The notes: generated by a model not told the origin, from the letters alone. Shown: positions 1 to 6,367, numbered from the stretch's first letter. The stretch: 14,368 bases of DNA from Planctomycetota bacterium (GCA_019347795.1 JAHWKS010000031.1:1-14368), one strand, 5' to 3'. Program-made: numbers and translations.

Positions 1-100
1 GAGGATCAATGCGAAAGACGGATGTAGCAATCCACATCGTGCTCCGCTACTGGGTGGGGCAAGATGTGGATTGCTACATCCGTCTTTCGCATTGATCCTC
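1..100. repeat. Perfect 38-bp inverted repeat with 24-nt loop
   Basis: Bases 1-38 are the exact reverse complement of bases 63-100, with a 24-base spacer (39-62). The left arm starts on the first base of the window, so the element may be longer. As RNA it would form a very stable hairpin, but no T-run follows, so it is not a standard intrinsic terminator. No ORF with recognisable protein similarity crosses it. It has the architecture of the other intergenic inverted repeats here (7083-7156, 9224-9266, 14321-14368), but its arms do not resemble theirs. It could be a non-autonomous mobile repeat or a structured RNA end; the sequence does not decide. Confidence 0.9.
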
Positions 101-282
101 CGGCTCGCCAGCCAGTCTGTCGATCGAAAGCATCTCCCACACAGAGCCGCATCCACCTTCGAGTATTCTGCGGAAGACCGGACGCGGACCTGGATTGAAT
201 GCGTAGCTGGCGACGCTTCGGTCCACCCAACGCCGCGGGCCGGCACTCGGCCAGAAAAATGTCCGGAACAACGGGTGCGCCA
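101..282. other. Non-coding stretch upstream of the blaI-like operon
   Basis: Short open frames exist on both strands, but none has a ribosome-binding site or a recognisable protein motif. I see no gene here. The stretch separates the 38-bp inverted repeat from the promoter of the repressor gene. Confidence 0.5.
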
Positions 283-310
283 TTGACAAAACTTATACAG
301 TCTGTATAAA
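283..310 (+). promoter_or_regulatory. Sigma-70-like promoter of the repressor/protease operon
   Basis: A consensus -35 box TTGACA (283-288) is followed after 16 bases by a -10 box TATAAA (305-310). Transcription would start near 317. That leaves a leader of about 37 bases before the ATG at 354 and argues against the upstream in-frame GTG at 324. The -10 box overlaps the dyad at 293-309, which fits repression by the operon's own first product. Confidence 0.7.
293..309. promoter_or_regulatory. BlaI/MecI-type operator dyad
   Basis: The 17-base sequence TTATACA-GTC-TGTATAA is a perfect dyad with 7-base arms and contains the TACA...TGTA core known from BlaI/MecI operators. It sits between and over the promoter boxes, immediately upstream of a BlaI/MecI-family gene. 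Inference: the repressor dimer binds here and blocks its own operon until cleaved in response to the protease encoded next to it. Confidence 0.75.
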
Positions 311-353
311 TATAGCCACGCGCGTGAAGTTTTTACGATTCAGGATGCGACGA

Positions 354-728
354 ATGCGGCACGTGAGCGAAGCGGAACTGCGGCTGCTGAAGGTGCTGTG
401 GGACGGCGGCGAGCAGACGGCGCGGCAGATTGCCGAGACCTTGTATGGCGAGGCCGGGGCGGCGGAGATCGGTACGGTTCACTCGCTGCTGGCCCGGCTG
501 GAGAGAAAGAAGCTCGTGCGGCGGAGCCGCCGCACGCATCCCCACCGGTTTTCGGCGATAGTCAGCATAGCGCAGGTCGCCGGCGGCGAACTGGAGGCAA
601 TGGCCGAGAAGCTGACCGAGGGATCGTTCGCTCCGCTCGTGATGCATCTGATCTCTAGGGGAAAGCTGACGAAAGCGGAAGCGGACGAGATCCGCGACAT
701 GCTCCAGAACTATAAGCCGGGCAGGTGA
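354..728 (+). CDS. BlaI/MecI/CopY-family transcriptional repressor
   Basis: This is a 124-residue winged-helix repressor. The N-terminus runs VSEAELRLLKVLWDGGEQTA, the usual start of the BlaI/MecI family. A helix-turn-helix follows (TARQIAETL...TVHSLLARLERKKLV) with a basic wing, then a C-terminal dimerisation helix region (KLTKAEADEIRDML). The frame is open from a GTG at 324 and an ATG at 345, but I chose ATG 354: it has AGGA eight bases upstream, family members start just before this motif, and the promoter puts the transcript start near 317. Four bases separate it from the BlaR1-like gene, so the two form an operon. In known members, cleavage triggered by a BlaR1 protease inactivates the repressor. 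The operator at 293-309 suggests autoregulation. Family assignment is confident; target genes beyond this operon are unknown. Confidence 0.9.
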   Translation: MRHVSEAELRLLKVLWDGGEQTARQIAETLYGEAGAAEIGTVHSLLARLERKKLVRRSRRTHPHRFSAIVSIAQVAGGELEAMAEKLTEGSFAPLVMHLISRGKLTKAEADEIRDMLQNYKPGR

Positions 729-732
729 CCGC

Positions 733-3210
733 ATGAGTTCACTCCTCTCGATCGTGATCAGCAACGTCGTCCTCGGGGCCGCGCTGGCGACGGTGGCTCT
801 AGTCGTGACCCGCTGCTGGAGGAATCGGCATGTCGCCCACGTGTTGTGGGTGCTCGTGCTGGCGAAACTCGTCACTCCGCCGTTGTGGCATGTTCCCGTA
901 CCCGTCGCGGATCTCATTGATTCCGAACCGCGGAACGTCCGGGAGCCGGACGAGGCGTCGTCGTCCGACGCGCTCGCGGCGTCGGTTTCTGCAGACAACC
1001 CTCCGGGCGTGGACGAAGCGGAGACAATCGATGATCTCGTCCAGCCCGCGGTCGAGAGCCCGGACTGGAGAGCCGGCGACGCAGCGGATTCGACACCGCG
1101 CGTGCTCGAAAACGCCGCGAGCCCCAGTCCGACCGTCCGTTGGTCCGTCCTCCTGGCGCAGTTCTGGCTGATGTCGTCCGTCCTGTGCGCCGTCGCTGTC
1201 GCTGTACGGGCCATCCGTTTTCATCGCCTCGCCCGCCGCGGACAGCCGTCCAACGATCAGCTCATGACGCGGGTGATACGCTTGGCAAGGCGGATTGGAT
1301 TACGCCGCCTTCCCGACGTGCGGTTGCTGGATGCCCGCTGCTCGCCGATGGTCTGGCCGCTCGCCCGGCGGAAGATGCTGCTGCTTCCGCAGCGGCTGGT
1401 CGATGAGCTGACGCCGGAGCAACTCGATACCGTGATCGCCCACGAGCTGGCGCACTTGGTGCGGCGCGACGATCTAGTGCGGCTTCTCGAAACGGCCGTG
1501 ACTTGCCTGTTCTGGTGGAACCCGGTCGTGTGGTATGCCCGTCGCGAGCTCCATGCGGCGGAAGAGGACTGCTGCGACGCACTCGTCGTGTGTTCGCTGC
1601 CGGAGTCGCGGCAGCAGTACGGGACGGCCCTGTTGCGGGCCGCCGAGATGATCACGTTCGGTCGGCCGCTCCCCACGCTGGCGAGCGCATTCGGTCAACA
1701 ACGGTTACTAAAACGGAGAATCGAAATGATCCTGCACCATCCATTCCGTCGGTCGCCTTCGTGGTCGGCAAGGCTGATCCTGTTCGTTCTGTCGCTCGTT
1801 GTGCTGCCGCTCGCCGCCACCGCAATGCCGCGTGAGGAATCGACGGCTGCGGAGACTCCATCCGTATCGACAACGGTGAGCGTGCCCGACGGCGGCACAG
1901 TGCTCTTGGGCAGGAGCAAGCGGCTCGCGGAGACTCCATCCATATCGACAACGGTGAGCGTGCCCGACGGCGGCACGGTGCTCTTGGGCGGGAGCAAGCG
2001 GCTCGCGGAGGGCCGCAACGACACAGAGCAGGAGCGGCAGAAGGAGGGCAACGGGCTGCTCCGGGGAACGTGGTCTGCCGTGAGCATCGAAGCAGTTAGC
2101 GGCAACTCGCCCGAATCGCTGAGGGCGGTGGGGCTCGAGCCGAAAGGACTGACGATGACCTTCGACGGGAAAACGCTCATCCGACTCGAAACGCGGGATG
2201 GCGGCAAGGTGAAGGAAAGTACCTTCAGGATCGCACTGGAGCAGGACCAGCAACCAGCCCGGCTGACCGTCTACGCCAAGACCCACGCGATCCGCTACAT
2301 CTACGAAGTGAAGGACGACACCTTGCGGTTGTGCTGCTTTTCTCTCCTCGAGCAGGACGGGCGTGAATTCGTGGCGTGGCCAGCCAAGTTCTCGACCGAG
2401 GACGACAAGGAAAAGTTCCCGAGGCTGGAGGTCTGGAAGCGGGTGCGAGGAAAGAGGCCTGCTGCGGAGAGACCGGTAGATGACAGGAATGGAGCAGAAA
2501 CTGAACCGGCACTCGCCGTGCCTAAAGCTGATGCCGACTCGCCGTCACCTGAAGTGTCCGTATCCGATCCCGGCGCCGAACCGGTCTGGGGCGAAGCGGT
2601 AGATGGCCTTCAACTGGCAGTCAGTGGAATCCACGAGAATAGGCACTTCAAATCGGGCGACACGATCCGCTTTGGCCTGCACGTTCGAAATGTCGGAACG
2701 GAGACAATTCGCTTTGAATACAAACCGCCGGAGATGTGTCCTTGGATTGCGCCGGACGTCAAAAACGCGAAGGGGGAGCGGGTGAAGATTCGTGAAACGC
2801 GTTGTCGGGGCGGCCACGACATCTTTACCGAAACGCTCGAACCGGAGGGCGAGGTGTCGATTCAGGTTGCCGGGATTCTTGTACTCGGTGCGTCCGATAC
2901 GGCAGACAAGAATTGGCCGCGCATCGAGACAGTTGAGCCAGGGGAGTACACTCTCCGCGGGCGATATTCTGTCAGCCTCCTCGATGACCATGGAAAGGAA
3001 ATCATTGTTCGCGATGCCGATGGGACGAAAACGCTAAAGTACGTCCGACTGACCTCAGGAACAGTCACGTTCCATATTGACTCGCCGGCGAGCGGTGTGC
3101 CGGTGTTGGAGAAGATTCCGCATGTGGGACGCTTGTTCGCGAAGCCGGCGAGCGGTGTGCCGGTGTTGGAGAAGATTCCGCATGTGGGACGCTTGTTCGC
3201 GAAGCCATGA
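733..3210 (+). CDS. BlaR1-like M56 membrane metalloprotease with TIGR03067-like and secretin-like segments
   Basis: This 825-residue protein couples a membrane protease to a large extracytoplasmic part. Predicted membrane helices lie at about 3-25, 35-53, 137-160, 251-270 and 348-364. The zinc motif HELAH is at 237-241, with the likely third ligand in EEDCCDA (E277 or E278), as in M56 peptidases. After the last helix come two 26-residue repeats (374-425), a TIGR03067-like domain (about 442-571, beginning LLRGTW), a linker, an Ig-like region (about 617-783) and two 20-residue repeats at the C-terminus (785-824). Classical BlaR1 ends in a penicillin-binding domain, which is absent here, so beta-lactam sensing is not supported. 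The gene follows the repressor gene by four bases. Known for the family: signal-induced proteolysis leads to repressor inactivation. Inferred: the TIGR03067 and Ig-like parts sense an unknown envelope signal. Confidence 0.9.
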   Translation: MSSLLSIVISNVVLGAALATVALVVTRCWRNRHVAHVLWVLVLAKLVTPPLWHVPVPVADLIDSEPRNVREPDEASSSDALAASVSADNPPGVDEAETIDDLVQPAVESPDWRAGDAADSTPRVLENAASPSPTVRWSVLLAQFWLMSSVLCAVAVAVRAIRFHRLARRGQPSNDQLMTRVIRLARRIGLRRLPDVRLLDARCSPMVWPLARRKMLLLPQRLVDELTPEQLDTVIAHELAHLVRRDDLVRLLETAVTCLFWWNPVVWYARRELHAAEEDCCDALVVCSLPESRQQYGTALLRAAEMITFGRPLPTLASAFGQQRLLKRRIEMILHHPFRRSPSWSARLILFVLSLVVLPLAATAMPREESTAAETPSVSTTVSVPDGGTVLLGRSKRLAETPSISTTVSVPDGGTVLLGGSKRLAEGRNDTEQERQKEGNGLLRGTWSAVSIEAVSGNSPESLRAVGLEPKGLTMTFDGKTLIRLETRDGGKVKESTFRIALEQDQQPARLTVYAKTHAIRYIYEVKDDTLRLCCFSLLEQDGREFVAWPAKFSTEDDKEKFPRLEVWKRVRGKRPAAERPVDDRNGAETEPALAVPKADADSPSPEVSVSDPGAEPVWGEAVDGLQLAVSGIHENRHFKSGDTIRFGLHVRNVGTETIRFEYKPPEMCPWIAPDVKNAKGERVKIRETRCRGGHDIFTETLEPEGEVSIQVAGILVLGASDTADKNWPRIETVEPGEYTLRGRYSVSLLDDHGKEIIVRDADGTKTLKYVRLTSGTVTFHIDSPASGVPVLEKIPHVGRLFAKPASGVPVLEKIPHVGRLFAKP
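1852..2007 (+). repeat. Two tandem 78-bp repeats inside the BlaR1-like gene
   Basis: Copy 1 (1852-1929) and copy 2 (1930-2007) differ at three bases by eye. Each encodes 26 residues with the core TTVSVPDGGTVLLG, followed by RSKRLA or GSKRLA. The repeat is in frame and lies just outside the last predicted membrane helix. The peptide resembles the first half of the secretin C-terminal signature (DGxTxxxGG). Confidence 0.95.
3084..3206 (+). repeat. Two identical tandem 60-bp repeats at the 3' end of the BlaR1-like gene
   Basis: Bases 3084-3143 and 3144-3203 are identical, and three more bases (3204-3206) continue the period before the stop codon. Each unit encodes 20 residues with the core GVPVLEKIPHVGRLFAK, so the protein ends with this peptide twice. 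Perfect identity suggests a recent duplication. The peptide resembles the second half of the secretin signature (VPxLxxIPxxGxLF). Confidence 0.95.
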
Positions 3211-3228
3211 CTCGGAATGGATTAGCCC

Positions 3229-3360
3229 ATGGAAAACTTCTTAGCAGACCTGCGGCATGATTTCCGGCGCCACAAAGACCTGGCGGATCGGGCGTTGGTC
3301 CATTTGGACGACCAGGAGTTCTTTCGGCGGCCGGCGGCCCACGATGAGGCCAGCGAATGA
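3229..3360 (+). pseudogene. N-terminal fragment of a DinB/DUF1572-family protein
   Basis: A 43-codon frame begins MENFLADLRHDFRRHKDLAD and continues RALVHLDDQEFFRRP. This looks like the start of DUF1572 (DinB-superfamily) proteins, which are usually about 150-180 residues long. Similarity stops after the RRP segment and the frame ends soon after at TGA, so most of the four-helix bundle is missing. It starts 18 bases after the BlaR1-like stop, and I see no strong ribosome-binding site. The following 180 bases (3361-3539) contain no recognisable remainder of the gene, only a 9-bp imperfectly placed hairpin (3368-3376 with 3397-3405). I read this as a gene remnant, not a functional small protein. 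Confidence 0.55.
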
Positions 3361-3539
3361 GCACGCCCGGGCGCACCGGACGTCATCCGCCGTCGTGTGC
3401 GCCCGAGCGATTGCCCACTTGGGGACGTGTTGAGGATGAACAGCCGCGCGACAATGGAGAAGATCAACAACTCTGTCGATGACTTGTTGAGCGAATCTGG
3501 ATCGTCGAACGGTGCAACACCACAAACGTGGGTATCTAG

Positions 3540-4082
3540 ATGTCGAATTCACGAACCTCAGAATTCAAGAGTTCCATCGGCGTTGTGATGATCAGGGCGC
3601 CTGCCGGTTCTTTCGCCATGGGGAGCCCGGAGTCCGAGGACGGCCATCGGGCTTGGGAACAGCAGCGCGAAGTCACTTTCGTGAACGACTTCTATCTGGG
3701 GAAAATGCCGGTCACGCAGGATCAGTTTGAAGCGGTCACAGGCACGAATCCGACGGTCCATGAGAAGATTGGGGATGCACCGGTTGATTCGGCGGACTGG
3801 GACCAGGCGAATGAGTACTGCCAAAAGCTCACCAAACTCGACCGCGAAGCCGGAGTGCTCCCTGACGACTGGGAATATCGGTTGCCGACGGAAGCGGAGT
3901 GGGAATACGCCTGCCGGGCGGGAAGCTCGGAGCCACGGCATGGCGAGCCGCAGGATGTTGCGTGGTATCAGGACAATGCGGACGGAAAACCGCACGCCGT
4001 CGGTCAGAAGGCGCCCAACGCGTGGGGGTTCCATGACATGCTGGGCAATGTCTGGGAATGGTGTGACGTGGAGGCACAATGA
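3540..4082 (+). pseudogene. Formylglycine-generating-enzyme (SUMF1/FGE-sulfatase) family gene, C-terminally truncated
   Basis: The 180-residue product has clear family motifs: IRAPAGSFAMGSPESEDG near the start, then FYLGKMPVTQDQFEAVTG, the diagnostic YRLPTEAEWEYACRAGSS, and AWGFHDMLGNVWEWC near the end. Family members continue for another 60-80 residues with an SDWY segment, an RGGSW motif and a final GFR region; all are absent. After the WEWC codons, the last residues (DVEAQ) appear to be read from the leader and ribosome-binding site of the next gene, whose ATG overlaps this stop as ATGA. No signal peptide is visible and no good ribosome-binding site precedes ATG 3540. Full-length relatives oxidise cysteine to formylglycine in sulfatases or have related iron-dependent roles. 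This copy probably lacks activity. A short functional paralogue is the less likely alternative. Confidence 0.75.
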
Positions 4083-4759
4083 GCGATCGCCAGGTATTCA
4101 TATCCGAGGATGTTGCTGACGTTCTGCGTCTGTACGACGGGCTGATCGGCGAGGAGGCATGGGAACGATCGGCACGGACACAGATTGAGCTGCTGGGCCG
4201 GCGGCTGCTCGAAGGCCACCGCGCGCGGGCCAGAGGCGCAGCCGTCGAGCTGCGGAATTGGTTGCCGGCGGCAGGGGGCATCTCCGAAGACGATGTCTTC
4301 GATCGTTCGCTGTCCTCGAATGATGCTCTCGAGGCGGTTGCGCGGTCGCACGGTTTCACCACATGGCATGAAGTCGAGCGCACGGGCGATGCGCGAAGGC
4401 CGAACGCAGCTTTCGAGCGGGCCGTCGAGCTCGTATTGGCGGGCGATCGTGAAGGGCTGGCGGCTGCGCTCGACAGGACGCCCTCGTTGGTGTCCGCACG
4501 CTCTCATTACGGTCACGAGGCGACATTGCTGCACTATCTGACCGCCAACGGGGTCGAAACCTACCGGCAACGAATTCCTAAAGTCGCCGCTCGCGTGGCC
4601 ACGCTTTTGATTGAACGAGGCGCGGACCCGAACGCAGAAGCACGGATGTACGGAACAGTACACTCCGTGCGAAGTCTGCTCGTCACCAGCGGCCATCCGG
4701 CCGACGCGGGAGTCACTGCAGACATCCTCGGAGTTCTGGACGGCGCGGGAGCGGCCTGA
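4079..4759 (+). CDS. Ankyrin-repeat-type protein
   Basis: This 226-residue protein is probably soluble; I see no signal peptide or membrane helix. The N-terminal half is helical and includes a SHGFTTWHEVER segment (90-101), a motif often found just ahead of ankyrin repeats in planctomycete proteins. The C-terminal half has ankyrin-like units: FERAVELVLAGDREGLAAAL (112-131), a DRTPSLVSAR turn, HEATLLHYLTANG (146-158) and VATLLIERGADPN (173-185). The start is well supported by GGAGG at 4070-4074, four bases before the ATG. The ATG overlaps the stop of the truncated FGE-like gene. The next ankyrin gene starts 20 bases after this one. Ankyrin repeats bind other proteins; the partner is unknown. 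The C-terminus ends soon after a partial repeat, so a shortened protein is possible. Confidence 0.8.
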   Translation: MSDRQVFISEDVADVLRLYDGLIGEEAWERSARTQIELLGRRLLEGHRARARGAAVELRNWLPAAGGISEDDVFDRSLSSNDALEAVARSHGFTTWHEVERTGDARRPNAAFERAVELVLAGDREGLAAALDRTPSLVSARSHYGHEATLLHYLTANGVETYRQRIPKVAARVATLLIERGADPNAEARMYGTVHSVRSLLVTSGHPADAGVTADILGVLDGAGAA

Positions 4760-4779
4760 CCCGGCTGCACGCGACCGCT

Positions 4780-5889
4780 ATGGCTGATTCAGGAATGATC
4801 GCCAGCAAGACTTGCCCCGAGTGTCGAAAGACGCTGTCTGCTGCGGCATTCAATGCTTCACAGGGGACGGCCGACGGGTTGGCGCGTCGATGCCGGGCCT
4901 GCACGAACGCGCGCCGACGGCGGCGGGACCGGTCTCGCGTAGAGAGCCGCCAGTCCGCACGCAATCTGGCGGCAGCGCTTCGCCAGGGCGATGTCTTCGC
5001 CCTGCGGAAGCTCGTACGCGCCGGCGCGAAACCGCATTGGTCCTGGGTGTGCGAAACGATGCGGGGAGGTCACGTCAAACTCGCCAAGGTGCTGCTGGAA
5101 GCCGGCGTCGAGCAAAACGCGTTCACGATGGCGGCGATGGCGGATCTGGCGGTCCTGCGCCGCAGGCTCCGTCGAGTGCCGGCCGATGCTCGCCAGGTCG
5201 TCGAAATGGAACCGAACAGCAACGGCGTGACTCCGCTGCACGTCGCGTGTGCGTCAGACTGGAGCTCGCACGGACAGGACCGGATGACGGCTCAAGTGGC
5301 CGTGGCCGAAATCCTGACGGAGGACGGCGTGGACGTCGCTGCACGAGCCTTCTATCGGGGTCTCGAGAGTGCGACTCCCCTCTTCTGCGCCTGCTGGTCC
5401 TCTGCAAACTTGGCACTCGTCCGCTGGCTGTTGGATCACGGAACGATTGCCACGGAACGGGACTTTCGGGCCGCTCTGGGCCATTTCCAACGGCACGATC
5501 GCGCGGCCTACGATATTGCCGAAGCTCTCCTGGCCTGGGGTGTGCCCATCGACGGCGGCATTAGCGGGGAACGGACTCCGTTGCAGGGGTTCGCTCATCA
5601 GGGAGCCCATCAGACGGTTTCCTGGCTGATCGCCCGCGGCGCCGATGTGAACGCGCGCGGTCCTGGAGGCCGGACGGCGGCACATCTTGCGGCCGAGAGG
5701 AACACCGGGCCCAGGACACTCGCCGTACTCGTTGAGGCGGGAGCCGACCTGAGCGCGCGTGACGAAGACGGGCACACGCCGCTCGACATTGCCAGGCTGA
5801 ACGAGAAAACGCGCGTGGTGGAGTGGATCAAGCGACGGCCCGGCGGCACCAGGAGGTCTGGAGGATTCGATGATCGATTGGGGGGATGA
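4780..5889 (+). CDS. Zinc-finger plus ankyrin-repeat protein
   Basis: This is a 369-residue protein. An N-terminal four-cysteine zinc-binding motif (C12, C15, C38, C41) is followed by a run of arginines, resembling the short CxxC...CxxC fingers seen in phage- and HNH-associated proteins. Ankyrin repeats follow: LAAALRQGDVFALRKLVRAG (about 64-83), NGVTPLHVACA (148-158), SATPLFCACWSSANLALVRW (197-216), ERTPLQGFAHQG (264-275), GRTAAHLAAER (297-307) and DGHTPLDIARL (330-340). No export signal or membrane helix is visible, so it is probably cytoplasmic. It is the middle of three ankyrin-type genes and its 3' end overlaps the next one by 20 bases. The CxxC pairs plus the basic stretch suggest nucleic-acid binding, an inference only. 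No ribosome-binding site is obvious at ATG 4780; ATG 4795 is an alternative start. Confidence 0.85.
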   Translation: MADSGMIASKTCPECRKTLSAAAFNASQGTADGLARRCRACTNARRRRRDRSRVESRQSARNLAAALRQGDVFALRKLVRAGAKPHWSWVCETMRGGHVKLAKVLLEAGVEQNAFTMAAMADLAVLRRRLRRVPADARQVVEMEPNSNGVTPLHVACASDWSSHGQDRMTAQVAVAEILTEDGVDVAARAFYRGLESATPLFCACWSSANLALVRWLLDHGTIATERDFRAALGHFQRHDRAAYDIAEALLAWGVPIDGGISGERTPLQGFAHQGAHQTVSWLIARGADVNARGPGGRTAAHLAAERNTGPRTLAVLVEAGADLSARDEDGHTPLDIARLNEKTRVVEWIKRRPGGTRRSGGFDDRLGG

Positions 5890-6163
5890 GGCCAAGCCCC
5901 GGCCGCACAGCGGCCGACTCGGAATGGACAAGCTCCTGAAGGACGCCCGGCGCGGCGACCTGCGGGCGGTCCAGGGACACTTGCGGCGTGATCCCTCGCT
6001 GTTGCTGGCCAATAGCGGAGGACACAACCGCACATTCGTCTGGGAAGCCACGCGCGGGAACCAGCCCAGCCTCGTCAAGTACCTGCTCAAAGCCGGAGCG
6101 GACCCCAACGTGCCGGGTCGGATCCGGTTGGAGGTGCCAGTCCTGCTGAAGCCGTTCGCCTGA
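5870..6163 (+). pseudogene. Ankyrin-type gene truncated by a transposase remnant
   Basis: The 97-residue product starts at an ATG preceded by GAGGA (5861-5865), inside the end of the previous gene. It has one clear ankyrin-like unit: MDKLLKDARRGDLRAVQGHL, then NRTFVWEATRGNQPSLVKYL and LKAGADPNVPGR. Soon after, the frame stops at TGA 6161-6163, and from about 6142-6160 onward another frame encodes the tail of an IS4-type transposase. Relatives with this GHNRTFVWEATR segment normally have several repeats, so the gene has most likely lost its 3' part. The same start architecture and overlap as its neighbours suggest it was the third member of an ankyrin gene set. The remaining peptide may still be made, but I would not assume function. 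Confidence 0.7.
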
Positions 6164-6312
6164 TCGCGCAATTTGGCGGCTACATAAACCGCAAGCGCAA
6201 CGACGAACCTGGACCGCAAACCGTTTGGCTTGGGCTGCAACGCGTTCACGACATCGCACGATGCTGGCTTCAATTCGGCCCAGGAGAATGAAAAGATGTG
6301 TAGTACAATGAG
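6142..6312 (+). mobile_element. IS4-family (Tn5-like) transposase C-terminal remnant with possible right end
   Basis: From about base 6142 one frame reads PAEAVRLIAQFGGYINRK, then RNDEPGPQTVWLGLQRVHDI and a stop at 6289-6291. This matches the C-terminal dimerisation region of IS4-family, Tn5-like transposases (LIAxLGGYxxRKxDxxPGxxTxWxGLQRxxDI). Only about 50 codons survive; the catalytic DDE part is absent. After the stop, AGATGTGTA (6294-6302) equals the inner nine bases of the Tn5 mosaic end, and the next ten bases (to 6312) diverge, so a relic of the right terminal repeat is plausible. I found no matching left end in the window. The remnant truncates the ankyrin-type gene beginning at 5870. 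The transposase assignment rests on recall of the family pattern and is good; the exact left junction (6140-6163) is uncertain. Confidence 0.75.
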
Positions 6313-6346
6313 GGTTCCCTCCGAGGGAACCGGACGCTAGCGCGTC
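6313..6346. repeat. Two adjacent small palindromes upstream of the response-regulator gene
   Basis: GGTTCCCTC (6313-6321) pairs with GAGGGAACC (6323-6331) around a single base, and GACGC (6333-6337) pairs with GCGTC (6342-6346). They lie between the transposon relic and the ATG at 6368, so they would be in the response regulator's leader if transcription starts upstream. They could be a structured leader, a protein-binding dyad or a dispersed repeat. Confidence 0.6.
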
Positions 6347-6367
6347 GCGGCCGGTAGAAGACGATTT

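Noticed and set aside
333..1214. 293-codon reverse-strand open frame over the repressor and protease genes
   Set aside because: Low-complexity Arg/Ser/Ala composition and no motifs; it is the shadow of two well-supported forward genes in GC-rich DNA.
1852..2007. CRISPR-like or other array from the 78-bp repeats
   Set aside because: Only two directly abutting copies with no spacers, and they are in frame inside a coding region.
3368..3405. 9-bp hairpin as a terminator of the protease operon
   Set aside because: The stem is short with a 20-base loop and no following T-run.
3397..3588. 63-codon forward open frame after the DUF1572 fragment
   Set aside because: No ribosome-binding site or family pattern; it overlaps the start of the FGE-like gene in another frame.
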